Positions 31,742-44,960 of a DNA stretch of 64,000 nucleotides are shown one piece after another. Both the position numbers and the translations under genes were made by a program. The stretch comes from Pilatotrama ljubarskyi (taxonomy: Eukaryota > Basidiomycota > Agaricomycetes > Polyporales > Polyporaceae), in NCBI GenBank assembly GCA_022385805.1, contig MU277729.1, forward strand, positions 110,327 through 174,326. Direction: 5' to 3'. The notes under the pieces were generated by a model. The model searched no databases. It saw only the letters and a list, made by a program, of their open reading frames with translations, and was not told where the DNA came from. The stretch's first letter is position 1. Each line of letters opens with the position of its first letter.

Positions 31742-32891
31742 ATAATGGCGCAAGGCTAGAGTCAGCACTGGCACAAGAACGTGTATGGATTCTTACCAAT
31801 TGTCTGGATGATGCGTCATGTCCGTCAGATACATACGCAAGCCTTCGTAGTCACGCAGTCGCCCACTATAGTCCGCTATCGCACTCCTGGGTTCCAGGGC
31901 ACAAGCTACAATGAATGTAGCCTCACAGCCCTCGTGGCATGCTGGAATGCTAGCCGAATCTCGGGCACTATGCTCGTTGCAAATTCGGAGTGAACAGAGT
32001 GATGTCGACGGTTTTTATGAGATATACGCGCCGCTAAGAGTTCATGATGATGTCGGTATATAGACACATGGGGGAGAGACGCTTGCCCATGCTGGCAGCA
32101 GCAGGGGCCTGCGAGTCCCCATTACGCCGTGCCATCCGTCAAACAAGCCCAACAGCCAGTCCGGTCAATCGTTTCCGACTTAAGCTGATTTTCTAACCCA
32201 AGTGAGGTTAGCTGGTACCTTGCAAGAGTCACGATCCTATTCGGCTGCGCCTGCCGGGCACCCATAGCAAAACTAAAGTGCGCCGACTTCCAGAACCCAT
32301 GACAGCGCTGTGAAATGCGCTGTACCCCTTGCATCCTATGCCAAGCGGCCACTCATAATGCAAATTTAAGGTGGAAAAGCACATTCTAAACGTCCCGAAG
32401 TTGTCAGAGGCCTTGGAAATTGGGGATGTGTGTCGTGCAGTGGGCCGGGACCGTTGATCGAGGATCACTCTCCTCGGCGCCTAAACATATTGTTTGGACC
32501 AGAAGCTCTAGCCAAACAAATGGCCAAATCGGGAGGAACGAAGGGTTGACTTCGAACTTGAGTTGTTCGAGTCTGCAAGCTCTGTAACCCGGCCCATCGG
32601 GAACGCTCTTGCGTTGGTTGTTGCCGTCTTCTCCTACCATGAAGACGTCCCTGATTTACAAGAGACACTGGCGTTGAGAAGCAACCTGCGTAGCCTCGCC
32701 GTACCCCGAGAATCGGTGAATGACCGCTTCTTAACTCCGGTCAGATGAAGCTGAGGCTCGCTTACGGAGAGGCCACGCAAGTGACGACTTAGAGGTATAA
32801 AAGATAGACAGACGGTGCATTGTAGTGTCCAGATCAGCAACTCCCCGCATACGAACTTCACCCCTCACCAGTGGCAACCCGCATTTTCAAC
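31742..32891 (+). promoter_or_regulatory. Long intergenic region with TATA box and a repeated hairpin word
   Basis: About 1.15 kb with no gene recognised. CTAACC/GGTTAG forms a small hairpin at 32194-32212. TGTTTGG-N14-CCAAACA occurs at 32491-32518 and again near 44316. TATAAAAG at 32796-32803 lies 89 bp upstream of the next start codon. Confidence 0.5.
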
Positions 32892-34258
32892 ATGTCTACC
32901 GCTCTGCCCACCACGCAGAAGGCCCTCGTTATCTACGACGAAGGAAAGCCTTTCACCGTCGGAGAGACTCCGGTTCCTCGTCCTGGCCCCGGGGAGGTCC
33001 TGGTCAAGGTTCTGGCCTGTGCGCTCAATCCGGCGGACAACGTACTGCCCAATATACCTCCGCCGCTCAAGTCCCTGGACATAATCAAGTTTGTGTCTCT
33101 CAAATACCCGCTTATAGCTGGCTATGACGGCGCTGGAATTGTCGTTGAGCGCGGCGCGGAGGTGACGAACCTGAAGGAAGGTGATAGGGTGTAGGTCGCT
33201 CGTCCACATCAGCTATCCGCATCGGCGGTTCAATGTCTATGAAACACGATACTCATGATCTCACTTTCTAGTCTCTTTGCCGGCCACTTTGGCACCCCCT
33301 CTGCCACCTTCCAGCAGTATGCCTCTGTGCCTGCTGAGTTCGCCGCCATAGTTCGTGCTGTAGCATTCGTAAACGATTTCACCCATCTGAGCTTCCCCGC
33401 AGATTCCGGACAACGTCACGTTTGAGCAAGCCGCTACCATCCCGCTTGCGCTTACCACGGATGTGCTCCTACTCTACAACCAGTCGCCAGCACCGGAGAA
33501 CCTCACGCTTCGCCTCAAGCCGTTCTGGGAGCCCGAAGGCGCGAATGCGTACGCGGGATCCCCCGCGTTCATCGTCGGCGGCGCAGCCTCCCTCGGACAG
33601 TATGGTACGTGCTGCATGCCCTCCTTGGTTCTCAGATGACTGAAGGACGTTACGGTTCCCAGCTATCCAGCTCGCGAAACTCGCCGGGCACCACCCCATC
33701 ATCACGACAGCGTCCCCGCATAACGCCGAGCTCTTGAAGTCCTTCGGGGCCACCCACGTGCTCGACCGTTCCCGTTCCAACGAGTCTATCCTCGCCGAGC
33801 TCCCCACGCTCACCGGAGGCAAGCCGATTAACCTCACGTTCGCCGCCGTGCTCGACCCGCAGGCACTCCGCCTTGGGCGCGACGCCCTTGCCCCTGGTGG
33901 CGCGCTCGCGCTCGTCACAGCAGTGCCCTATTTCGTCCCGGAGGAGATCAGCAACCCGGGCGACGGAAAGCGCGCTGGGTTCGTGTACGGGAGCGGACTC
34001 CTTCCATACTACCGAGACACGACCGTCACTCTCTTCAAGCAGATCACTGGTTGGCTCGAAAAGGGTCTTGTGAAGGTGCGTGCGCCGTGCTCCGTCTATC
34101 TCACGAACGACGCTTCTGATGCATATTACCAACAGCCGAATCCGGTTGAGGTGCTCCCTAATGGACTGGCGGGCATTCTGGAGGGCCTTGAGCGGCTGAG
34201 GGACAACAAGGTTTCTGGAAAGAAGCTTGTCGCGCGCCCTCAAGAGAGCACTCTGTGA
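32892..34258 (+). CDS. MDR-family reductase, copy D
   Basis: Intact copy most similar to the nonsense-bearing copy at 30402: both begin with the ALPTTQK word and share SPAPENL-LRLKPFWEPEGA and LGRDALAPGGALA. ATG 32892; GroES-like half includes VPRPGPGEVLVKVLACALNP and YPLIAGYDGAGIVVERG; then ATFQQYASVPAEFAAI and IPDNVTFEQAATIPLALTT; the coenzyme loop is FIVGGAASLGQYG (33566-33603); then AIQLAKLAGHHPIITTASPH, PYFVPEEISNPGDGKRAGFV, and VEVLPNGLAGILEGLERLRD. Ends RPQESTL with TGA 34256-34258. The two genes are about 2.5 kb apart in tandem, so they are a local duplication. An insertion (LKSLDIIKFVSL) before the YPLIAG box is not seen in the other copies. Role as for copy A, substrate unknown. Confidence 0.9.
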
Positions 34259-34786
34259 AGAATAGGAGTATATAGATCAACATCGTCATCCCATAATTGA
34301 GTGTATTCATCTCATTGACAATTTCAACTATGCTGTCTAGCCATATCATGCGAGATGCGCGGCAGGACTCTTGATTTACATTAAGTACTCCCGAATCATA
34401 TACATTTCGTGTACACACAATCGACAGATAATGAACTAGTGCGAGTGCGAGACTAGGTAAACGTAGGGGAACGCGTGAGAGGTCAGAGATCAGAACACAG
34501 ATTTGCGAGGATCCGGCAGTCAAGGCAAAGAGGGAAGGCGATAGACACGGGAAGGAGCGTGAAAAGAGATGCTACAGGAACGGATAAGTATTACAACGTG
34601 GTCGTACATGTGCGGGCTCGAGAGCGAGGAAAGTTGGTCGGATAGCTCTGAAGACAGCCTTGGGATGTGAAGCAGGCAAGGGTGCGCAGAGTCTTGTGTG
34701 GTCGTGGAGAGGGATCGGGGGTGTGACGATGATGCGTAGGAAGGGAGCACCACTTGTCGTGTAGAGGAGGTGTGCGCCGGAGCTCT
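34259..34786. other. Intergenic between convergent genes
   Basis: Shared 3' region of the reductase (plus) and PPS1 (minus); A/T-richer than its surroundings near 34260-34440, no gene seen. Confidence 0.45.
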
Positions 34787-37700
34787 TCAGTGCAGGTACT
34801 TCTCGTTGAGCGCATGCACTTCCTTCGCGAGATACGGCCAATTGAGCGCGCGCGCGAGCTCGCTCTGCAGCCGCGTCTTCATCTTCTCGCGCTTCTCATC
34901 CTCGCTCATTCCCGCGCACTTCTCCTCGGAGAACGCAGCGTCGGTCCGCTCCCGCGCCAGCTTGATCTCCCAGCCGAGTAGGTTGTAGAGCAGCCGCATG
35001 TTCGGCTGAATCAGAACTGAAAGCCGCCGCGAGCGGACGATGAGATACGCGTCGACGAGCGGAAGCGAGAGGTGCTTCATGACATAGGCGATCGTGACTG
35101 TTGCGCTGCGCGACACGCCGACGCGGCAGTGCACCAGCACCTTCCCGCCCTCCTCGCGCGCCTTCTCGATCCACTCGCAGATTGGCTCCAGCTGTGGCTC
35201 GAGCGTGTCGATGCCGTCGTCACACACGCCCTTGATGTCAAGCACCTTGATGCGGCCCTCGCGCTCCTCGATCCACAGGGAACCCTGCCCACCCGGGCCC
35301 TTGCCTGGGACGAACTGGGCGCCGGGACCCGGGAGCGAGCAGGACATAGCGCCTACGGAGGCATTCGTAGAGTCGATATGGGGTGGAGGCACAAGCGCGC
35401 ACTCGCCCACGGAAACGACGTGCGTGATACCGAGTGCGTGCAGCATGAACGCATTCGAAGCGTGGTTCCTGAAAAACGCACACGGAAATAAGCATGAGCA
35501 CCCACATGACAGAAGATGGAGAAATAGGAGCACTCACAAGTTCCCGAGGTACAGGAACGGTAGCACTCGACTCGGGAAGCTTCCGTCAAATCTGGGGTCG
35601 TTGAACCACGCCTGGTGGTCCCTCCACGGCGGTACACGGGATGGCGGCATCGTGTGGGCACGCGGTCGTCCAGGAGTAGGGGTCTGTGTCCCAGCATCCG
35701 CCTCCGACCCGGAGCGTGTCCGCAAGGGGTTGACAGCTGCAGGCGCGCTAACGCCCGTCGGCGCATCGGCGGGGTCGTCGATAGCTGGAGGGGTCACGAA
35801 CGACACGCTCTTCGCGGCCGCACGGCCAAGAGACCGTACCCAGCCCTGCGGACTCTGAGCTTGCGACATGCCGTCACCCTCGCCTTGGTGCTGCCCCTGT
35901 CTCTGTGCGACAGAGGACGGCAACCCGGTCGTGCCGTTGTGCTGGCTCTGGGCTGCACGATCCTTCTCCAACCGAGCCTCGACACGCCTCAGCACGCCGA
36001 GATCGCTCTGGTACACGAAGAAGGAACGGCGCTTCTCGACCTGGAGGGTGAGATATGCCTCCGGGAGCGAGATCCGACGTAGCGCCATCAGAATGCACAG
36101 AGCAAGCACGGACGACTCCGTGTATCCATCAGCGGAGTATATCAAGATCTTCACCGGGCGTGTGCGCAACGGAAGGGAAGGGCCCGATATTGGGGTCGCA
36201 GAGACGGGGGTTGAAGGTGAGGACGCGGGGAGGAAAGTCGCAGATGTCGAACGCACACGCGTGTATGCGGGGGTCGGCGTAGATGGTGACGATGGGAAGA
36301 AAGACGTCGGGAATGAACTTGGTGGTGGTAGGGAGCTTGGGGTGAAGCCGGCGCTTGTATTGCGCCTACTGTGATCGTAGGGATTGAGGCGTGGTGACAG
36401 CTGCTCACTCGCAACCTCGTAGGTCAGCGGAGAGCCAGATACAGGCTGTAGGAGTCTCTCAAGGAATGCGATGAATGGGAGGAGCGTGTTGACCGTGACG
36501 ACAGAGGAGGCGGGCGAGCTCGGGAAAGGGAGATGAACGACATACGACGCACTCGGCGGCGGCCGCGGAGGGACAGGGTCCTTGGCGTCGACGCCATCCA
36601 TGTCCGCGACGCACCGCTCGACCCAGCGTTTTTCCAACACGCGTAGGTGCTCCTCAGCCGCGCGGAGATGCGCAGAGGTCGGGAAAGGCGCATAGTCGTG
36701 GCACTCGATGCAGATGTCGTACCCATAGCCGTGGCCGGGATCATTTGTCCGCCAATCGAACGTGTCCTCGTCATTCTCGTCGCCGCGCAGCGTGCGCATA
36801 CGGACGCGACGGTCAGGAGGGAGAGGCACATCGTTGGAGTTACCAAGGAAGATCTGGCCTACGGAGGGCTCCCAGTGAGTCGCAGTATTTGAGCCGGCAA
36901 GGGCGTTAGTGTCAACCCCTGACTCGGGGTCGACGATGGACACTATCTCAGACGCTTGGGTGAGGTCGCGCATCTCATCCTTCTCCCGCTGAGCGAAGTC
37001 TATGGTGTTGGCGCGGAGAAGGCGGTTGGCATCATCACCCTCACCATGGGTATGAGCGTCCGTCCCATCTGTGTGCGCACCAGAACACGATGCATCCTCG
37101 GTGCGGACCACGAGGTGGGGGAGCTTCTCTGCCATCTCCGACGCTGACGCGTCAAGTACAAAGACATTGTACACAACGAGCGCCTCGGGGCGGGGTGCGC
37201 GCGCGCGGCGCTCCTCGAGCTTGAGCTCTATCGCCTGCTTGAATTTCTCTGCGACGGCAATGGCGGAGCGCGTAGCACCGCGAGGAGAGTAGACCACAAT
37301 GTCGGAAATAGTGGCATAAATTGGCTGTCGTGGGCGCGTATGTGAGCGAACAGTTCCTGACTAACAAAAAAATGCCTGCGCTAGAAGCCGCGCCCTGCGC
37401 GCGCAGGGACCTCAACAGCACGAGGACGACGAGGACGGGCTCGATCGATGCACGCGTTCAGCTGGGATGGGCGACTGCCGCTTGCGGAAGATCTGCGACG
37501 TCTCATTGGGCCCGGGTGGATACTCGGCAGCCCAGCAGCCATGCACGCCACCTTCTGTGACGGGATCCCGCCCTCTGTGCACTTCCCTTCGAAAGAGAGC
37601 GCGTCGCGACAGGTGGGACAATTGGACGAACGCGTGTCATCCCCTTTGTGCGGGTTCCATGCATCCGCCTACGCCAGACCAGACCGTCCGCCAACGCCAC

Positions 37701-38418
37701 AACAGCAAGCAGCGACACTCACCACCTGGATTCCGAAGTTCCTCAGGCTAATTCCGTCCGGGATCTTCGGCTCAACGAATACGTTCGCCGTCCCGCGCTC
37801 GTCCGTCCGCGTCCGCAGCAGCTCGCGCGGGCGGAAGCTCGATGTGAGAAGGGATGGCTTCGTGTGCGTCGTAGATTTGGAGGGTAGCTGGCCAGCAGTG
37901 ATAGGTGCAGGAGGCGGGGAGATGGGCATCTTCTCGAGTGGCTCGGGCGGGGGGCAACCAGTGACCATGGGCCCTTCGACGGTCGGGTCAAGCTGCATGG
38001 CTACGTCCTCCTCCAAATCGGTGGGCCCGAAAGAGTCTAGAGAGGAGCTTGAAGAGTAATCATCGTCGTCCTCGTCCAGCTCGTCGACATCGCAGATGTC
38101 GTCTTCGTCCTCGTCGCACGCGACCCAGACAAGCCCTCGGAAACGTGGCACGTCCCCCTTTGGCCGTGCTGACGCGAAGAAGGCGTTCTGTTGTTCGTTG
38201 TCGCCCTCGAGTCCGTGCAAGAAGGGAAAGAGAACGTGGTCCGGTGCATGGCTGGTGAGATGCGCAAAGTGCAGGTCGGAGAACTGGGAAGCAGTGAGGG
38301 CGCGTATGGGTGGATGGGGTTCATGACGGGGCTTGACGACGGGCAAGGATTCGAGGAAGGACACGGGGTAGTCGAGACCGTGTATGGCGGTGGCGGCGTC
38401 GTCCGGGGCGGTGTACAT
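34787..38418 (-). CDS. PPS1: Dual-specificity protein phosphatase Pps1
   Basis: Cysteine phosphatase that removes phosphate from Tyr and Ser/Thr; yeast Pps1 acts in S-phase control. ATG 38418; three exons. Exon 1 holds HVLFPFLHGLEGDNEQQNAF, which is typical of Pps1, and a Glu/Asp/Ser-rich stretch (38030-38130). It joins across the intron 37321-37720 region as FGIQV-PIYATISDIVVYSPR, another Pps1 hallmark. Exon 2 ends FLYLGNL and joins NHASNAFMLHALGITHVVSV after an intron at about 35466-35534. The C-terminal DSPc domain contains the active site VLVHCRVGVSRSATV (35085-35130), with catalytic Cys and Arg, followed by AYVMKHLSLPLVDAYLIVRS. Stop at 34787-34789. The long Ser/Pro/Thr-rich insert in exon 2 (35700-36400) is probably disordered. 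Apparently intact. Confidence 0.9.
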
Positions 38419-41400
38419 GGTGAAGTCGAGCGAGGAAGAGGAGAGAGGAATAAGGTTGGTGGTGGAAGAGACGAGAGGCGGTGGAGGGTTTCTTGATAGG
38501 ACTTTCCAACAAGGGATTGGCCGTACCAGACGCCAGCTGCTTCTGAGCTGGGCCAGGTGTTGGTGAGAGGCTCAGGCAGAGGCCGTCGCAGTCGCTTGTC
38601 TCTCTCTCCGTCCTTCCACAGGCGCCCATCTGGCCCATTTCATATCCTAATCTCAGATCCCCGATCGCCCCTTATCACCCGCCCTCCTCTCCGTCGTTGC
38701 CACCGCCTTCTCCCGCCACGTCCTCGCTGCCCTCCATTTCGTCCGCACCCAGATGGACGTCCCGCTCACAAGTCGGACCGTCTGCTTCGCGCTCCTCGCG
38801 GATAGTACGGCCGAGGGTGCTCAGCCTCACAGCTTCCAGCAATGCGCGTGCTCCCAGGAGAATTTGCCGTCTTCCTCCAGGGTGGCTTCTCTCTCGCACG
38901 GCCGTACCCCATGACAAGCCTCCTTTGCCTCTTTCGTCGAGACCCACACCTCCGGGCGCAGGTCCAGACCGTGCCACTGTACCGGACCCTTCACACCCCT
39001 TTCGGGTAACGCGCGGGCGGTGTCCGCTGTCTGAGCCATCACGCCACCCCCGCTTTACTCGTTCTGGAACGTGCGCCTGCCTACGGCTTCTCACGACCAG
39101 ATTGGCCACCGAGACTGATCAGACCGCCCGCCCGGTCGCGTCACTGCGCGTCATCCCCCGACCGCCGCTGCCCGCTGCGGTACCGGCCGAGTTGGAGCGA
39201 GCAAGCTTCCGCCTTGGTTCGGGGCGTGTCGTGCTGCGGGGAGCTTCCCTGCGCGAGTCCACAGAACGTGTCTGTCGCCATAGCCTGCCGCAGACACGCT
39301 TGGAAGCAAGTGCGAAGAGAGCCGCCACGGGGCACCGATCACGCTCGCCGCCGTGGTCGCACGGCCTCTGATGCTCCTCCTCTCTCTCCACTTCGTGCAC
39401 GCCCTGGCGTTTCGCGAACACCGCCCGCTCCATCGGCGTGCGCCGCGTCGAGCAGCTGACAGGGCCCGTCGTCGTCGACTCTCCGCCATTTCTCCCTCCG
39501 AAGGACGCAATTCGCGCGACGTTCCATCAGGGACGAGTCGGTATGCGAGCATGACGACGGCTAGAAGCCCGCGAGTACGCCGCGGTGGTTCCAAAGCAAT
39601 CAAATGTTTATCAGGTTCGGCGGCGACGCCTCAGGAGGAATTGCGATCGTGGTGGCCGTTTGTAAGCATGCTGCACATTGTGTGCACATGGGTGGTCTCA
39701 TTGTTGACGAGAATGAAGTTCCCAACCACCGAAGGACCATCAGACAGACTACTGCAGCGCAGCAATATGTCGGCCATCTCCTCGCACGGACGCCTGCAGC
39801 CAGAGAACTGTGACGGAACGGCGCGGAGGGTGTGCGAGGTGGACGCTGAAATTGACGGCTAAAGTGAGTCTAATTCGTCGCGTCGGGAGTGGTACCTGTT
39901 ACAGTACGTACCGGTCGGTCGGGCTCGGCGGTCCATTTCAAGGCCCCGAGTCCGTTCCCGGCTGAGCCTGCTGCAATCGCGAGAGCGCTCCTGTCTCACG
40001 AACGATCTCGCAGCATGCACGGTACCGTATCTCACAGCAATGCATGACCAAGGAGTCCCCAGCTCTACAGAAATAGCTTCGAAGACGATCGATGATGACA
40101 GAGAGCCCCTCGACCTGGCGCCTTGCTCTCGGTGCTTGAGTCCACTCGCCCTTCGTTTGGTTCGACGGACGGGCGGAGCACCATTGCAATCTGCGAAGGT
40201 TGTTCGACTAGTGGAGATGGGATGGGAATGTGGAGGAAAGATGCGGAAGAAGTGACAGCGCCGGGATTCTCGGAACGGGATCGTACCTCACAAATTCAAG
40301 TACTCGGTGAGTCCGCCATTCTTGCGCGACGGGAGCTGTGCATTTGCCGCCGCGGACACGCCGACGTACACTACATGCACGCACTGGCAAACGATGACGA
40401 TGGCGCGATAGCGCGCGATGCGGCTGTGGGTACCGCTCCGGTCGCCCGTTTGCCTGGCTTCTGCGAATGCGCCGCTCTCCTCGACCGTCTTGCTCACTGC
40501 GTCTGCTCCGTGCAGCCAGGAGCTCTCTCACAGAGTGCGAGCCCTGCGAACGGATGCGAGCCTCGAGGCGGCGTGGGAGCAGCTGACCTTTGCGAACAGT
40601 CTGTCCATCGCGCCGAGCGCACCATGGGACTCTCTAAACCGCCGACGGATTTGGCCTGAACCATGCTGTAGCTTATCAATAGATACAGTTACCCCTGGAG
40701 AAGGCGAAGCTGGCAGATGCTTCTGCATACGACGTCGTACAGGCTTACCGTTACGCGTGCGTCCCCGGTGAATGGAGGCTGCCGTATGCATGCAGCGGCC
40801 TCGAGGCGGCGGTTCGAGCGCGTTCGCAGCACTGCAGATGCTTCGGGTGAGCCTCATGTCCGGCCGCGTGCTCAGGCTGACATCGGTCTGACGTCGCTGC
40901 ACTCGTCAAAATATAGCGTGGTCGTCGTCGATCGAGGCTCGGACGGACGCTCAGCGGCACAGACATCGGCGTTCTTGGCTATACTTGTCACTCGCCGGCC
41001 GGCGTACACGATCGACAATCTTGTCCGCCGGACGCCAATCTTGGACCTGTCCTTGGCTTCAATTCGTGAAGGTACGGCTGCAGTACCTGTGATCATAACG
41101 GATGCCCTCGGTCGGCCATGGCCGTACTAACAAGTTGGCTAGGCACGATCAATGGCAAGAGAGCACCCCGGTCTCACCTCTGCAACTTGGCGACGCTCCG
41201 GAGTTCACAAAGTGGCACTACAGCACCCTTGCACGTTCTTCGTTCCATAAATATCTACATATATATGCTCTCGGCGCTATTGAACCCAAGCCTGGTCGCT
41301 ATCGATTTAGTATCCGCGATTGCGCCACGCCTCCGTCACAGGCATTCAAGCAAGTACGGTTCAATATGCAGTCATGCAGAACAGGATCAAACGCATCCTG

Positions 41401-42604
41401 TGAGTTTTCCATTCCGTGGATGTCCAAGGTCTTCAAGCAACAAACTCAGCTTTTATGATTCCTATTGCTAGGCACGTCAGCTGAGACAGGTCACGCTCGT
41501 GAGCAGCATTCAGTCATGGTGCTAGTACAGTACGCTCACAAGCCGCGATGCTGAGCCTTGCTGACATGCCTCTCTGGCACACCCGCCGGCCTTGGCGCAG
41601 GGTCGCGGATCCCCCTAGTTTGGCAACGTTCGGTGCACTTCGTCTCGCTAGCTTCTGGGCTTCTGATGCAACCTACCGGTTTGCAGGTACGGTTTTACTG
41701 GGATGCTCAGTTGCATGTTTGGCGTGGGCTTAACGCGCTGTTCTCCGCGCACTTCTGGTCGCGCGTTCAGCCGACTATAGCCCACGAGGCGATCCGCCTT
41801 CCGGATTGTCGTAAAGGGTGGGCTGGAGGACTGCTGCTGACATACCCATGCCGATCCAATAGGTATAGCCTCCGGACAGTTCGGGAAGCATACTGCGGGG
41901 GGTTGGGTGGAACTCGTCTCCCATCATTGTGCATGGCGGTACCTACAAAGGTGAGCATCGTTGACTATACCACCGTTGGTGCGACACCCGTAACCTCGCG
42001 CAGAGCTACACGCCGCATCGTGCTGCGAGTGATGTCAGTGCTTCCGCGGATGAGGCGCACTCGGCCACTTCGCTGTACTTATACTAATTGCCCTGCCAGT
42101 GCAGCAGGCACATTAATACCCCAGGATTGTCCGGCATGTATGCGGATCTCTTCTGGGACATAGAGCACGAACCTGGAGCCCGCCCAGGTATGCGGTATTC
42201 CATCCTACTCCACTGCCGGTTCTGAAGCACATAGTCTATGAGAAATGCGTGTTGTCATGTGAGGCCGTCCTGCGCAGCCTGTATGAAGATCGACGTGCAG
42301 CGACAGCCCACGTTGCACTTATGTCGGTCACGATCACAACCCGCGGCGGTGAGGTAGCGAACTAGTTCTCCTGTGTCAGCCTCTTGTCTGACATTCCCGT
42401 GCCAGCTGTCTGCGCTCGGAGCACATAGTTCTTCATCGCTCTTCATCAATCTCTTATCCTCAAGCTCTGGCAGCTATCCCTTTCCTGCACCAGTCTCGTG
42501 TTCGCCTCTCACGCCAGCTATTCACCGACTCGTCATCTCTGGACCTGCACTCTGGTAGTGCGACCGCCCACTAGAAGCTCAGTGGTCTTTCTGAACAGGA
42601 AGAG
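38419..42604. other. 4.2 kb without a confidently recognised gene
   Basis: Plus-strand 38.66-39.55 kb has protein-like stretches in changing frames: RHVLAALHFVRTQMDVPLTS, then MRVLPGEFAVFLQGGFSLAR starting at ATG 38842, then GVRRVEQLTGPVVVDSPPFL near 39440. I cannot join them or name a family; they may be an unannotated or decayed gene divergent from PPS1. From 39.9 to 42.6 kb I see only short chance frames. Confidence 0.3.
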
Positions 42605-44035
42605 ATGGCTCTGTCCGCGTGCTCTCGGCGACTGTCTGGCACCGTTCGTTCTCGTGCTCTGTCTGTCTCGGCGTCCGGCGGTCATGCTCCGGGACTCAGA
42701 ACTAGCAGCACGCTATCGTCTTTGGACAACCTATGCGGAGATGTTGCAATGTCCGTATCTGGGCAGGATAATGCGCTTGACACTCTTCAAGTGTTGTCCA
42801 GTTCGACACTCGGCCCACCTCGCAAGGGACTCAATTTTGCAACCCTGGGTCGTGCCCGACCTGCCCGAAGGTCGCAGGACGGTACGTCACGCACTCTGGC
42901 GTCGGTAAATCCGCGAACCTCTGTGTATACCTGCATGTATCGGGCTGTGACCGCTCTTATTCTCGCATTACCTCATACCGCAGATGACGTCGATACTCAT
43001 GGTACCCAGCAGAAAACGACACCGAGTCCGCGTTCCCGCGCAAACCGTCTGCGGGTACCCTGTGGCGTCCCGGCGTGCTGTGCTCGAGTACCAGCCTGAA
43101 CGCCCTCGCCAACGCTGGGCTGACGCTCGCTGAGGCTCACGCTCCTTCCGTTGCGCCTGCATCTCCACCAATCTGGCCAAGCGACGAGCAGGTCCCCAAG
43201 CTGGAGGGCAGTTCGCAGGCGCATATTCGCTGCACTGCTCCGGCTGCCTCGCTCGCGAAGCACTCATCCCCAGTCGTGCGCCCCACCAGCACCCTGGAAC
43301 CCAATTTTCTACAGGGAGTATATGGGACTGAGGCTGACCCAGGTAAGGCAGTCAATTGTCCGTCCTTGTCCGTTCACTCGACTACGATGCCCTCTCAATC
43401 GGCCTCTTGCTCGAACTCGACTATGCCCCCACCGTTGGGGCCAGTCCTGCGCATTCCCAGCGGCTCGAAGGCAGCAATATCGCAGACACCGCTGCCCTCG
43501 CCGTCAGGTATTTCCCGAGCGCCCTCGCATCCTGGCCCTGCCAGCCCGCTGTTCCCTCCAGCGTCCCCCGCCCTCCCTTTGTACTCGCCCTCGCCCACCT
43601 CCCCACGTGCATCGGCCTTCGTCCCGGACTCCCCTATCGCACATGCACGACGCACACCATCGCCAGCGCGCACACCCCCGATGCGCCTGCGCTCCACACC
43701 AGCCGAGCATACGCTCTCGGTGCGGCTTCCGCAGGGGCTCGCACCCGAGATGGTGACGGTGTGCGCGAAGAAGGGTGCGCGGCTGTCAGTGGTGGCTGAT
43801 CTGTGGCACAGAGAGAGCGATTGTAAGCGGGATTCAATGATAGACGGGAGGGCGATGATAGCTGACTTTCCTTCTTGCAGGCCATTACGAATGGGAGGTC
43901 GCTTTCTCGCCTGCCGATGTGGACATGATGTCCGTACGGGCTGTGTTCGACCCGGACGGGCTGCTCGTCATCCATGTGCGACGCAAGTCTATCATGGACG
44001 GGCTTCCTTCTCCCAAAATATGCACCCCTTATTGA
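42605..44035 (+). CDS. Protein with C-terminal HSP20/alpha-crystallin-like domain
   Basis: Spliced model: exon 1 from ATG 42605 (MALSACSRRLSGTVRSRAL), an intron of about 115 nt ending near 43010, exon 2 to the intron at 43820-43879, then the last exon. The N-terminal ~300 residues are Ser/Pro/Ala-rich low complexity (for example FPPASPALPLYSPSPTSPRA). The C-terminal ~90 residues look like a small beta-sandwich chaperone domain: HTLSVRLPQGLAPEMVTVCA, KKGARLSVVADLWHRESDC, HYEWEVAFSPADVDMMSVRA and FDPDGLLVIHVRRK. The spacing and the G-x-L-x-I-x-V pattern near the end fit HSP20-like folds. Stop TGA 44033-44035. Phase of intron 1 was chosen because the alternative frame hits a stop. Function in proteostasis is inferred from the fold only. 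Confidence 0.6.
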
Positions 44036-44960
44036 TGAGCTCGCACCATATCATCGCCCTTTGTATGTTTTTCTTCATAGATCGTATCTCTACCGGCGGA
44101 GCAGAACCGCTTGGCCCGTCTGCCCCGCAAAAGTGCATGATGCGTCGGCGCATTGGGAATGGACGCAGGTCACTACATATCACTATATACAATACTCATC
44201 ATGTGTGCGTTCGTCCTTTGTTCGTCCTATCGACTACTATGCTCGCCGTGGGAGGAGTGTCTAGACGTGTAGCGAGCGATGGACCGAAGCGCCGGTTACC
44301 TCTAGCATTGGCGGTTGTTTGGTTCAGAAACCGTAGCCAAACACACGGCCTAAAAGAGCACCCAATGACCTGGTATCATCCTCGTCCTCTGCTGGCCAGA
44401 TGAATGAACCGCAGGCGTAGAAGATTTTGTCCTACAGCTTCGGCATCTTTGCTTCCGGGATATCGCGATCCCTATCATCTGTCTTGGCCCGAAGCCTGCT
44501 ACGGGTACGCTCGACTTGGGGTACCGTTATACTATGCATACAGTACTGAACGAGTCTGAACGGCAACTGTGACCACGTATCTGGCGCCACGCGTTCCAAC
44601 TCATCAGCCTTTCTCAGGAAGTCTTCACAGCGATAGTCAGCCTGTCCTCACCAACCTACATCAGCTGTGCATCTGCGGAGCTTTCTCAGGAACCGCAGAA
44701 GACGACCTTTCGAATGGCCGACTCGGAATACGAATGCTGATGACCATTGCTCAACTGCGCTGGGGTCTGTTCCTGAGCTTGGATCACCTAATATGCAGCT
44801 TGAACATCCCTGCCAAGGGTGCACAACTTCTTGCTTACTGGGCATGATTAGCAGAATACTGGCGACATCTGCCAGTATCGCTCGCGCCTCGGGCTCTCAC
44901 GCTTCCTCCGCATTTATATAGCCAAGGGATAGCGCCTGTAACGCAGATTTCCACCTGAAG
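44036..44960 (+). promoter_or_regulatory. Intergenic with hairpin word and TATA box
   Basis: No gene recognised. TGTTTGG-N14-CCAAACA at 44316-44343 repeats the word seen at 32491. TATATA at 44915-44920 lies 41 bp upstream of the reductase start. Confidence 0.45.

Noticed and set aside
34754..35858. Plus-strand frames of 139-254 codons opposite the phosphatase domain
   Set aside because: The minus strand carries the HCxxGxSRS phosphatase motif and clean splice joins; the plus frames are antisense shadows.
41558..42163. 201-codon plus-strand frame
   Set aside because: Starts with a non-ATG codon, has no motif, and its amino-acid mix is irregular; left unannotated.
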